Below, piece after piece: positions 1 to 10,137 of a stretch of DNA of 64,000 nt (positions are counted from its first letter, which is position 1; every line of letters starts with the position of its first letter). The notes under the pieces are model-generated. The model was not told the DNA's origin, did not search any database, and saw only the letters and a list, made by a program, of their open reading frames with translations. Position numbers and translations under genes: made by a program. The stretch is from Castanea sativa (lineage: Eukaryota; Streptophyta; Magnoliopsida; Fagales; Fagaceae), in the NCBI RefSeq assembly GCF_040712315.1, contig NC_134020.1, positions 45,431,751-45,495,750 on the forward strand, in the 5' to 3' direction.

Positions 1-236
1 TAGTTTACAATTTAGCGGAAAAAAAATATAGAAGAAAATGCACCATTGATCAATAATTTTCTCTTCATGATAACAAATATCACTGTCACAAAAGAGATTG
101 GCATCAGTAATAACTTGTAGATATAATCAAGATAACTTTTTTTTTTTTTGAAAAAAATCAAGATAACTTTTTAATTTCAAATGTCTTTATTTTGTGAGAG
201 TAACAATCTTTCAAGATTGGGATTGATCACTGGCCT

Positions 237-994
237 TGTAAGTGTGGGGACTAAAAGGAGCTAAGTAAGTATTTGGGTTTCGGGCTTTGTTGATGGGCGC
301 TAGTTTGTTTTAGACTAAAAACCTCCTAGAATTGTAGGTTGGCCCATGAGTCGAGAGTCCGAGGATTCGTCCAAGGACGAATATCTCCTCAGACAGACCC
401 ACGATGACCCTGGGATTTGCCAAAAAGATCAAGGCAGAGTTCTGGAAAAACCGTTGCTTAAGAGGGGGATTTAAGCACCCTCCAAACGCAACGGTGTGAG
501 AGAAATATCTTAAAAAAGGCTGCTATCTCCACATTAAAAACCCTGCACCTATCTCCTTGGCCGCATTAATGGGGGAGTGATTCCTGAATAGTAGAAGTCA
601 GCATTCTTGCTATCATTTAAAGACTTCCAGAGGGTGGTAGATGGGACAAGTGTCTAATAGGGTAATTTGTGTTACACGTGGATAAAGAGGGAAGAAGAAG
701 AAGTATTTAAGGAGAAAAGAGAGTAAAGAAAGGGGGGACAAATTTTAAGAACTGTGACCTTTGAGAGAAAAAAGAGAAATAATATATAAGTTGTCATCGG
801 CTTACGTTCGATGAGGTTTATTTTGCCTTGTTTGTCTATTATTTGCAAATACTGTAATATTTTAGCCTGTTCATCAAGTTTCAAATATCACTAAATTAGA
901 TTGCAAGCCCACACTCTACAAATTTCATTGTTTAAGGCTCATTGGGCCTGAGTCCACGTGTGTTTTTGGGTTCAGACGTAATTGTGCACTTACA
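237..994. mobile_element. probable solo LTR
   Basis: The segment is bounded by inverted ends, TGTAAGTG on the left and CACTTACA on the right. It has no long ORF, and its base composition differs from the AT-rich flanks. It contains a TATTTAAGG promoter-like motif near 703 and a purine-rich stretch around 688-775. This fits a roughly 760-bp long terminal repeat left after LTR-LTR recombination. I see no convincing 5-bp target duplication next to the ends, so the limits are tentative. Confidence 0.4.
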
Positions 995-2018
995 GTAAGA
1001 ATAATTGTTGTGTTGAATTGTCACCTTGTCATTCCGATAATTAAATACTTCACCTTGGTTTTTTCTAAAAGAAATAATAGAAAGAGAAGGGCGGTACGTT
1101 TCATTCTTTTAAGCCATTAAAAATAGTAGTATTAATTTAATTGTCTCATCTCATCCTGTTGTCATTTCTGTGGCCTGTTACGGTGTTACCAAATGTCATT
1201 ACAACACACTACAATATGTGTTGTACAAAAGATAGCATAATTTATGACAATTTTGATGTAGCTATGCGTGGATTTAATAAATGTTACACAAAAGAATGAG
1301 ACAATTTAAATCCAACCCCAATTATAATACTCTATATAAAAAATAAAAAAAAAATCACTACTAAAAGTAAAAACAGATTTATGAATTTTCTTTTTTTGGC
1401 CTAAACATCAAAATTTAACAGGCAAGCAATTATTTTACTATGACTTTTCTGAGATTACTGCTCAACCGCTCACCAGGCAAATCAATTCGAAAGCTCATGC
1501 CATCTACCCATACAACAGGCAATCAATTATTCAATACTTGAAGAAACATGGCCAGTTATATGATTTCACGTTTTCCAGTCATGTCAGCCATAATCATAAT
1601 CGAAAACCAAGTCCAAAACGCATACATTTTTTTTCTCTACAATATTAAAATGCATTTGAAAAAACACACACACCGGAACTTGATGTTAAGGTAAAGAAGG
1701 TCCACGCTCAAAATCAAACACACTCTTCCCAAAGTCCCACCTACACCACACATGACTCCCCCTGAGAAACACCCCCATCATCACCACCACCCCAGCCCCC
1801 ACCTTCCCTTTTGATAGCTACGTTTCTGGATGTTAAATTGTTACTTACCCAAATAAGAGTGGTGGGTTTCTGGGTTCTGATCCTTCTCTATTATTTTTTT
1901 AGATTTATATATAGCACACCTTTTTTTTTTTTTCCTTATTATATTATTGTTATTGTTGCTTACTTTTTTGTTTTTATTCTTTTTTTTTTTTTTTTTTTTT
2001 TGGGGTTTTGGAGTAGCT
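995..2018. other. upstream region of GALT29A, no gene
   Basis: This is AT-rich spacer leading into the GALT29A promoter. It holds poly-A and poly-T runs, including T tracts at about 1919-1934 and 1980-2001, and a C/A-rich stretch at about 1735-1810. There is no ORF with recognisable protein character. Proximal promoter elements are probably in its last few hundred bases, but none can be assigned by eye. Confidence 0.5.
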
Positions 2019-2025
2019 TATATAA
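2019..2025 (+). promoter_or_regulatory. candidate TATA box of GALT29A
   Basis: A perfect TATATAA lies 486 nt upstream of the GALT29A coding start and is followed by a leader-like sequence. If used, transcription would begin near 2050. That gives a leader of about 460 nt containing the CT repeat at 2152-2184 and a CAA-rich stretch at 2349-2390. Confidence 0.5.
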
Positions 2026-2054
2026 GATAGTTGCTGCTGCACTTAAATGCATAA

Positions 2055-2120
2055 ATGCATCAGCATCAAACCCAGAAATTAGCTCAACCCACCATTCCAA
2101 TCAAACTTTCTCCTCAATAG
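2055..2120 (+). promoter_or_regulatory. short upstream ORF in GALT29A leader
   Basis: This is the first ATG after the predicted transcription start. It opens a 21-codon ORF ending in TAG well before the main CDS. I see no other ATG between it and the second upstream ORF at 2473. It matters only if the TATA box at 2019 sets the transcript start. Confidence 0.35.
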
Positions 2121-2144
2121 TCCTTTTCTTTGAGAGATTTTGGA

Positions 2145-2151
<7 letters not shown>

Positions 2152-2184
<33 letters not shown>
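2152..2184 (+). repeat. (CT)n microsatellite in GALT29A leader
   Basis: About 16 CT dinucleotides lie in the predicted 5' leader of GALT29A. CT-rich tracts are common in plant core promoters and leaders. Confidence 0.9.
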
Positions 2185-2186
<2 letters not shown>

Positions 2187-2472
2187 CCCTTTAATTCCTA
2201 CACACACCCCACTCCCCCACTTCTACTCTACCCAATCTTGACCTCAAGTCAGTCTTTCTTTCTTTTCAGCTCTCTCAATCACTCACTGAAAAAGCTTATA
2301 AATTTCCTACACACTTCTCAAACCAAATCCTCCACATTGTAAGTCCAAAACACAACAACAACAACAACTACAACAATAACAACAAAACTCCCACTACCAC
2401 TTTCAAGAAACTAGCTACTCATCAATCTCTCACAACAAAAAAAAAAAGTTTCAGCTTTCCTTCCACCATTTC

Positions 2473-2601
2473 ATGCCAAGATTCAATCTTTCAACACCCC
2501 ATCTCTCCCAATGTCCAAGAACACTCCTAAAACTGAAGAAGACAATGGATCTGACCCTGACCCAACAAAGATCAAACCGTACACGTGGCCGCCATCTTTA
2601 G
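2473..2601 (+). promoter_or_regulatory. upstream ORF overlapping the GALT29A start
   Basis: An ATG 38 nt upstream of the ATG at 2511 opens a 42-codon ORF in another frame. It runs through the first 90 nt of the long GALT29A frame and stops at TAG 2599-2601. The next in-frame GALT29A methionine (codon 34, 2610) is only 8 nt past this stop. A scanning ribosome that reads this ORF could therefore resume at 2610, bypassing the first 33 codons. Both ATGs have poor -3 context, so leaky scanning is also possible. Confidence 0.5.
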
Positions 2602-3797
2602 CAAAACCCATGAAACAGCTATACCCACAAAAACGCTCCGTCCGCCCTCTATTCAGCATTCTCCTCCTCATAGTCTTCGCCGCCACCGTCAGCTTCCGCG
2701 CCGTCCTCCGCCGCGCCGACGTCAACCTCAGCCTCGGCCTCGGCGGCGCGTGGTCCCCGCAGAAGAAAACCCACGCGGCGTTCAGCTTCAACTCCTCGCT
2801 CCTCAAATACGCGTCCGTCGACATCTCCGAGCCACGCGCCAAGCAAGAGATAGAGCAATTGCTAGAGGGCAACTTCGCCAGCCAAGGCCGGTACCGCACC
2901 TTCGCCGCGTGGCGGAGATTCAACACCCACAACCAAGACCTCAGAGCAAGATCCTCTAGCGGTGCATCGGTGTTGCTTCGTTCGCCGGGGTTTTATCGGT
3001 ATTGGTTGCAGTTCCGAACTGCGTTGCACGATTGGGCTCGAAAGAAAACCTCGTTCGACCCCGAAATCATGTCGGATTTGACAAGGTTAGTTAAACTGCC
3101 ATTAACTAACAATAGCGAACGCTACTCTTCTTGTGCGGTGGTGGGCAATAGTGGGATTTTGCTGAAGAGTGAGTATGGGGAGCTGATTGATAGCCACGAA
3201 TTCGTTGTGAGGTTGAACAACGCTAGAACGACTGGGTTCGAGCGCAATGTGGGGTCTAAGACTAGTATTTCGTTTGTAAATAGTAACATTTTGCATTTTT
3301 GTGCTAGGAGAGAAGGGTGTTTTTGCCACCCATATGGGGTAGATGTCCCAATAGTTATGTACATTTGTCAGCCTGTGCATTTCATGGATTATACGGTGTG
3401 TAATTCGACGCACAAGGCGGCTTTGATTGTCACGGACCCGAGGTTTGATGTGTTGTGTGCGAGGATTGTGAAGTATTATTCGTTGAAGCGGTTCGTGGAG
3501 GAGACGGGGAAGTCATTGGATGAGTGGGCGGTGGCTCGGGATGGTGCTAATTTTCATTACTCTTCGGGTATGCAGGCTGTGATGTTGGCTTTGGGAGTTT
3601 GTGATAAAGTTAGTGTTTTTGGGTTTGGGAAGTCAAGTTTGGCTAAGCATCATTATCATAGTAATCAGAAGGCAGAGCTTGGGTTGCATGATTATGAGGC
3701 CGAGTATGATTTTTATCAAGATGTCATTGAGAGGCCGTGGAAAATACCATTCATTTTGAGCAAGTTCAAGTTTCCTCCTATGGTAATATACCAATGA
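2511..3797 (+). CDS. GALT29A: beta-1,6-galactosyltransferase GALT29A (GT29, sialyltransferase-like)
   Basis: This is a type II Golgi glycosyltransferase of family GT29. In Arabidopsis, GALT29A adds beta-1,6-galactose to arabinogalactan side chains and associates with GALT31A and GLCAT14A. The intact single exon encodes 428 aa. It has an acidic N-terminal extension, a basic KRSVRP anchor at 41-46, one membrane segment at about 47-65, a variable stem to about 155, then the catalytic domain. The large sialyl motif starts near SCAVVGNSG (207-215) and includes VRLNNA (233-238). The small motif covers HYSSGMQA (349-356) to FGFG (370-373). HHYH (380-383) is motif III, and H393 in LHDYEAEY fits motif VS. 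The Arabidopsis protein, as I recall it, starts at the residue matching Met34 (2610), so the first 33 codons may not always be used. The first half is much more GC-rich at third codon positions than the second. Plants lack typical sialic acid metabolism, so sialyltransferase activity is unlikely. Confidence 0.93.
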   Translation: MSKNTPKTEEDNGSDPDPTKIKPYTWPPSLAKPMKQLYPQKRSVRPLFSILLLIVFAATVSFRAVLRRADVNLSLGLGGAWSPQKKTHAAFSFNSSLLKYASVDISEPRAKQEIEQLLEGNFASQGRYRTFAAWRRFNTHNQDLRARSSSGASVLLRSPGFYRYWLQFRTALHDWARKKTSFDPEIMSDLTRLVKLPLTNNSERYSSCAVVGNSGILLKSEYGELIDSHEFVVRLNNARTTGFERNVGSKTSISFVNSNILHFCARREGCFCHPYGVDVPIVMYICQPVHFMDYTVCNSTHKAALIVTDPRFDVLCARIVKYYSLKRFVEETGKSLDEWAVARDGANFHYSSGMQAVMLALGVCDKVSVFGFGKSSLAKHHYHSNQKAELGLHDYEAEYDFYQDVIERPWKIPFILSKFKFPPMVIYQ

Positions 3798-5259
3798 CCT
3801 TTTTTTTTCATTTGGGATTCTTGAATTTGTTGTTGTTAGAATTGGTTGATTTGTTTCTCAGGTTCAAATTGTTGTATTTATGTTGTAAAAGTAATAGAGA
3901 AAGTTGGAGGAACACGAATGTTGAAAAATTTCTGTTTCATGTTCTGAGCCTGTACTATCAAAGGTAGTTTGGGGTGATATTGTAAGTGTAAAATTGGATT
4001 CTGGAAATATGATTCAGGATTTGGGTTCACAATTCTTCTTGCTCTTGTTGGGACTGAATTTGCTTATCTCTGATACTTCAATTTTTCACATGCTTTTACT
4101 TTTCTGAGACAGTTGCGTTGAACACATTGAGCATGGTCATATTGTGGTTAATGTTTTAATGGATAAATATATCACCTTCAACTTGTTTATCAAGGTTAGA
4201 TTTTTTCACTTGTGCCCTGCTCAGGTTGTCATGGTATATCCAGATTCCTGTGGGTTTTCAGGAAGACGAATGAATGGAAGTTTTTCAGATTTCAAATCTG
4301 GGTACTCGTTTATTTATATAGGATTGAGTCATTTAATACTTTTACAACTGGTACTGAATTTTCAAGAATTCTAACAGGAATTTGGTCCAGTGGTATGATA
4401 CTAAATAAAATAGAAAAAAGGTACTTGAATGCATAATTTGAAACTGATTTCAATCAATGGAGAATGAATAACTCTTCTGCATTATGTTTTTGACAGGCGT
4501 GTAAAATTGGAGTTATGTTAGTATGCAATGCATGTAAGACACAATTTGAGTTTACCTTGTAGTAAACTAGTAATAGATTGCCTATTGTTTTTTAAATTGA
4601 TTACTCACAAAGACAGAGTTATGCATTATCAGATCCAGTGACTTGTAAAGTTTCCAGTTTACTTAAAAGCTGCATTTCAAACAATCTATTTGGTAGTATC
4701 CATGCAATAATGAATTAAGGATTGTCTGTATTCATATGGCTATGCATAATATATGAAAGGTTATTCTTTAGTTAAATTTAATGATCTCTTGGAACCTTGA
4801 GAAACTTATATTAGCCTGTTGGGTGCTTTGTTGATGATCTGTTGTTGAGAATTGGATTGTTGTTATTAGGATACAAACCATACATTCATAGAAATAGAAG
4901 TATTTCCATTACAAAAACTTAAAAAGACATTTATATTGAGTCCATAGGGCAGAATATAAAAGGAAACCAGGGATTTTAATTGACAGAGTTTTATCTGTTG
5001 CTTCCATCATTCCATGACACTTTTGAGGCATAATCTGGACTATTACAGATTAAACCAATGGAAATAACCAAACATTTCCTTCATCTAATATTACTTGGAC
5101 CCCTGTTCTTCTCATCTTGCTGATTGAATATTCCTGCTTTTAGGTCTGGAGTGAAGCCACAGGTGAGGGAAATTTCACAATTTTGTTTGTATTTTTGCAG
5201 TATTGAAAATTTTGATTAAGGGTGTATCTGGAGGTGCCTGATGCGCAGAAAAAGAGCTT
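3798..5259. other. 3' UTR and spacer downstream of GALT29A
   Basis: This is AT-rich sequence after the GALT29A stop. A canonical AATAAA at about 4403 could be a distal poly(A) signal. The remainder has no coding signal. It ends at the target-site duplication of the first Mutator-like element. Confidence 0.5.
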
Positions 5260-6864
5260 TAAAGCTAAGGCGTAAATGCACTTTTAGTCCTTACATTTTG
5301 ACCCAATTTCTATTTTGGTCCCTACATTTTATTTTTACCACTTTTAGTCCCTAAATCAATTAACGCGTGACGTTTAAGTCCTTACAGTCACCTAACTAAC
5401 AGAAAATGCTGACGTGGCTAACAGAAGCACTATTTGCACAGTAAATACTGACGTGTTCATTAAAATAATATTAAAAATGCTGACATGTCCATCTACGTTA
5501 GCTTCCACATCAGTATCTAACCTTAAAAAATAAATTTACCAATTTTAAAAATTATAAAAAAACAAAAAAACATAATTAAAAACAAAAAAATGAGGAACTT
5601 AGATCTGTTATGTTATGTTCATCCCTAGTTTCTTTTTCTTCTTTATTTTTCTTCTTCTTCCCACTTTGCGACTCTGTCAATTCCTTCTTCTCTCTTTTCA
5701 CAAAATTAAATATACCAGTTTTTAGACACAAAATTAAAATAAAAAAAAAACTTTTGAAACCTCACAAACCTAGATCAAAATCCCAACCCATTGTCTTAAG
5801 CCCTTTCTCTCCAAACTGGTTTAAATTCAGACTCTCTCTTTAACTCACCCTCTCTCTTTACCTCTCTTATTGACCCTTCATATTAGATCGTGAAGAGAGA
5901 GAGTGAGCTTTCTTTTCCTTTCTTAATGGCCCTTCAGATTAGACAGAAAAGAGAAAGAGTGGGTGAAGGCGAGAGAATTAGAGACAGAGGTGTGGGTTTG
6001 GGAGCTATTGCCTAGGGTGGCGGCGTTGGTGAACGGTAGTGGGCGAAGGCAAAGAAGATAAGGATGGCGGCTTAGGGTGATTTTGGAGTGGCAGCTTGGG
6101 GTTTTGGTGGACAGGGATGGGTCTTGCGGTGGCGCTCTTCTTCAAATCCCAGCGAGTCCACCTCCACCACCGAAGCGGCGGCGCTCTTCTTCAGATCGGT
6201 TAGATCGGTCATTCTGTTTGGGTCTTGTTGGGTTTTGCTGGGATTTGTCTTGTGCGTCATGCTGTTAAATGAAGAAAAAGTTGAAGAACATGAATAAATT
6301 TTTTGATCTCTATTTTTTTTTTTTTTTCATTTGTGTTGTTGTGATTTGGGTATGTGTTTGTGTTTGATCTCTGTTTTTTTTTTTTTCTTTTTTGGTTTGT
6401 GCTGTTGTAATCTGGGTTTGAGTCATTGCTGGGTTTGTGTTCTTGTAATTTGGGTTTGAGTTCTTGTTGTTGGGTTTGAGTTCTTGTTGCTGGGTTTGAT
6501 TGGGACGAACAAGAAGAACATGATGTAATGTTCTTATTAAAATTATTAATGATAAGTAATTTTATTTTTAAAATTAAATTAGATTTAAGGTTTTTTTTTT
6601 AAATTTTAATAATATTTTAATTACCACGTCAGTGCCACATCAGCATTTTTAATATTATTTTAATGTAACACGTCAGTATTTACTGTGCAAACAGTGCTTC
6701 CGTTAGCCACGTCAGCATTTTCTGTTAGTTGGGTGACGGTAAAGACTTAAACGTCACGCGTTAATTGGTTTAGGGACTAAAAGTGGTAAAAATAAAATGT
6801 AGGGACCAAAATAGAAATCGGGTCAAAATGTAGGGACTAAAAGTGCATTTACGCCTAAAGCTAA
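5260..6864. mobile_element. non-autonomous MULE 1 with 9-bp TSD
   Basis: The element body is 5269-6855. It begins GGCGTAAATGCACTTTTAGT and ends with the reverse complement of the same sequence. The terminal inverted repeats extend about 200 bp, with matching arms at roughly 5269-5470 and 6650-6855. TAAAGCTAA is present directly on both sides (5260-5268 and 6856-6864). This perfect 9-bp target duplication is diagnostic of the Mutator superfamily. There is no transposase ORF. The interior (about 5600-6540) has a T/CT-rich stretch, a GC-richer block at about 5990-6260 and repeated GGGTTTGAGTTCTTGTTG units. It may be captured host DNA, but I cannot name the source. Confidence 0.88.
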
Positions 6865-8776
6865 TGGTCTTTTAGCAGAAATTGCTTCATGTTTGGTAAT
6901 TTTGTTTAACTTTGAGTTTATGCATTTGTTTTGAGTCTTTCTACATTTTCGGGTGTTTGGCCCAACTAAAAATGTTGGTCAAATCAAAATTGTTATAGGT
7001 TTAACTAGTAAAATACACTGTAGGAAGCGTTTTTATAAGCTGTTGAAAAATTGTGTTTTGAGTTTAAAATGAGTGTGTAAAAAAGTTATAAGGAATTGTG
7101 GTTGCAAAATAGAGTTTTGAGTTTTAAAAATGATCTTTTAAGCTCCCAAAATGCTTAACAAAATGGACCTAACAATTTACATCTCGCTGACCAACCCACC
7201 CCAAGTTAGTCGACCCGAACCCCAACCCAACCACCATTCTGCGGTTGCTTCTTCCACTGTCAACCACTACATTTTCACCGATCATGAGCCACTGCATTGT
7301 GAAAAGGAGTGCACAGTGATTGTGGAAAACTTTTTCCAATGATGAAGCCAAAACCAAACTAGCTAGGACTAGCCAAAAAAATCGCATTCTAGATATTGTT
7401 TTGCATTTTAGGGGCTTTTTTCCCCCTCGATTCTTAGAAAATTTAATCCTCATTTGTAGGTCTACAACTCCTTTGTAGTATTTTGTCTGGATTTTTTGGA
7501 TCATTATGTTATGTTCTGTGAAATAGATTTTGTGGGATTATATTATTAACATGGTAAATTTTGTATTCATGAACATTTTAATTTGAATATAATTTTTTTT
7601 ATAAAAATTTCAACAAGAGCCAAACTCTTTTCCAAAGCATTTTTAGGAATGCAACCATTTTTCTTTAAAATATTTTCAGCTGAAGACATTTTCTGCCAGA
7701 AAACGTTTTACGCTGAAGCAAACAATTGTGATCTTTATTAAAGCTCCTAAGTATATTTTTACAACTCTAATAAAAATAATGAATTCACAATTTGATATAA
7801 ATGTTCATATTTATTTTTCAAGATTATACTTTATTGCTCCTGTTTTGGCTGAGAGATAGTACACTAATAATCCTAATAATAGTTAAACAAACATTAATCA
7901 TTAATTAAATTAATATTTTTACTGAATTGTTAATTGAATTAGTTGAGTTTAACTAGGAAAATACAAAAAAAAAAAAAAAAAAAAATTATGCCAATCTTTT
8001 TTCATTTCTCATTTTAACAGTTTTTTTATTTTTTATTTTTGGATAGGAAGTACCAAACTGTTTTGACAACTTTAAAGCACTTTAACATACATTGTTGTTT
8101 GTTAAATGCTCTAATGTTAAAGTTGTTTAAGTAACATCTATATCACAAAAGGAGTTCAAGGACATTATGTTTCATAAATTGGGAAAAAAAACAAAAAACA
8201 AAAAAGAGAGGATGTAACTAGGTTCAATAAAAACACTAAAATGTGTTAACATGTTGAGTTACAAAACTCTTGAAGAGAAAAATATTGACTTATTAGTACC
8301 GTAAGAAGAATGGAAGACAAAACCAACCTAGGCGTAGTGCAGTTACGGTATTAATGCAAACGACCAGAGCTCAATTACATAAAATCTACATGTATTATTG
8401 AGATATTTTCAAATTGTCAAATTCTCTTTTACTAATAAAAGTTCTGACTCCAATGAATAATCTTTTGGTCCTGCCGAAGAAAGAACAGGGTTTTTAATCC
8501 ATTCATCAAAATTACTTCTTGTTTGGAGCCTGATAAGATATTGGCTGGGGTCGCATGACTTTTTTTTTAATTCAATCATGTCTTTATTGAAAGTTTTATA
8601 CACTATACATCAATTCTTGTTTTGATGAATACTATTATACATTATTTCAATAATGTTTTTATTGAAAGTTGTGTAGACTATATAGTAATTCAATCATATC
8701 TTTATTGAAAGTTGTATATATATCTAGATATGGATTGAGAGTCTTGGTATTCTAATGTCTCTCTGTAAAAAAAATA

Positions 8777-8777
8777 C

Positions 8778-8814
<37 letters not shown>
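8777..8814. repeat. (TAA)n microsatellite
   Basis: Roughly twelve uninterrupted trinucleotide units in AT-rich spacer. Confidence 0.9.
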
Positions 8815-8815
<1 letters not shown>

Positions 8816-9312
8816 TAGTCGCTAACTCGTGTTATGCACGGAAACCTACCTATTTGTGAGGTAGACTAAAATAATTTTATAAAATCTTAAATTGATTAAG
8901 AAAGTATATTGTTACATGATTTACTCTTGTATGAATTCAATTTATGTTACAATTTGATGAAGAAATCATTACTTGAACGTGCAATGACTTACAAAAAATT
9001 TGCCAGACAATTTTAGATATTGCAAAAAATAACTTTAAAATTCAGATATTAAAACTTTTGAAATACTAAAAAATATTAAAGAATTAAATGATTCATGGCT
9101 TAGAAATTATTGAAACAAAACATAATATATATGACTAAAAAATAGAAAAATATAAGAAAAAGATTATGTTACATTCAAAAGAATAATTCATGGTTATAAG
9201 TTTGCACCCTATCATAAAATATCACGTTAGTGAAGCAGAGAGATAATTATAATAATATCAATGTTTGAGTTTGAGTTAAGTTTGGACTAAATAAAAATAT
9301 TTTCATTTATAA

Positions 9313-9422
9313 TTTTATTTAAATATTGTGCTGATGTGGAAAATTATGAGAGCTTCAGAGGTTTCGGTTTTATTTAAATATTGTGCTTACTTGGAAAATT
9401 GTGAGAGTTTTAGAGGTTTTAG
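9313..9422. repeat. 55-bp tandem duplication
   Basis: Two adjacent 55-bp copies (9313-9367 and 9368-9422) start TTTTATTTAAATATTGTGCT and differ at several positions. The divergence indicates an old local duplication. Confidence 0.8.
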
Positions 9423-10137
9423 TTTTATATATATATACACACACAACAACAAAACTAAACCTGAAAAGGTCGCTCTATCTACTTTTCTACGCCTAAGGCA
9501 TGGAATTTGGTTGGAGTAGGACTAATGTTCAGCACCAAATCTTCCCTAACAGGTAACACTAGATACGGCTCTCAATTTTTCTGTTAAGTAATTTGATTCG
9601 TATAAATTATAAAAACATGAACCTGTTGGTAACATCATCATCAATCACTAGCACCGCTAATTCTTTGGACTGTAATCAGATAGTCAAACCTGATTTAGCA
9701 CCAACAAATGTATTATATTATGTATTGTTCAGCTTTGTATGGATGTTAGTTATCTGCCATTCAAACATTTTGCCTTCTAGCTTTTGCTTCATATTGGACT
9801 ACTTTCACTATACCCCTAATAATGTATACTTTGTTTCTACAACAAAAGATTATGGTCCTGGAGATTTATTGAACTAAACCCAACTCTCTATTAGTAAATT
9901 TAGTAGTAACATAACTTCAGGTGTGATAGAACACCAGATAGATTATAGTCATGGGAGGGTTATTGATGATTCTATACAACAAAAGATTCATCAACATCAT
10001 CACCCGCCTGTTACAAAGGTTCCATCTCCATACAAAAAGTTAGAGCAGGTACAAGAGTGAGTGAGCTAAAGAAAGAGACTGAAAGAACAAAACGGGACCA
10101 TTCTTTGCTCTCAACAGCAATTCTCTTCTTCTATTCT

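Larger units (their letters stand above)
6865..10137. other. spacer between MULE 1 and PARP3 3' end
   Basis: No gene is supported here. The stretch contains AT-rich sequence, a (TAA)n microsatellite (8777-8814), several near-copies of a CTTTATTGAAAGTT motif at about 8582-8715, a 55-bp tandem duplication (9313-9422) and short ORFs without family character. On the minus strand, AATAAA (complement of 9865-9870) lies 268 nt past the PARP3 stop and is a plausible poly(A) signal. Confidence 0.5.

Noticed and set aside
2340..2453. Possible 5' UTR intron of GALT29A (GTAAGT at 2340, TTTCAG at about 2453)
   Set aside because: Splice-like ends exist, but the segment is CAA-rich and A-rich rather than U-rich and would be very short. 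Without cDNA there is no reason to prefer it.
2483..2932. 149-codon open frame on the minus strand opposite GALT29A, and a 124-codon frame at 2585-2959 in another plus frame
   Set aside because: Both are by-products of the GC-rich first half of GALT29A, which lowers stop frequency. They have Arg/Pro-rich composition and no family features.
5892..5912. GAAGAGAGAGAGTGAGCTTTC, considered as a miR156-like sequence
   Set aside because: It differs from miR156 at several positions, lies in purine-rich transposon DNA and has no complementary arm nearby for a hairpin.
9593..9877. 94-codon ORF with LLVTSSSITSTANSLD, considered as a retroelement gag start
   Set aside because: There is no zinc knuckle, protease or LTR nearby, and the match to any gag pattern is too weak.
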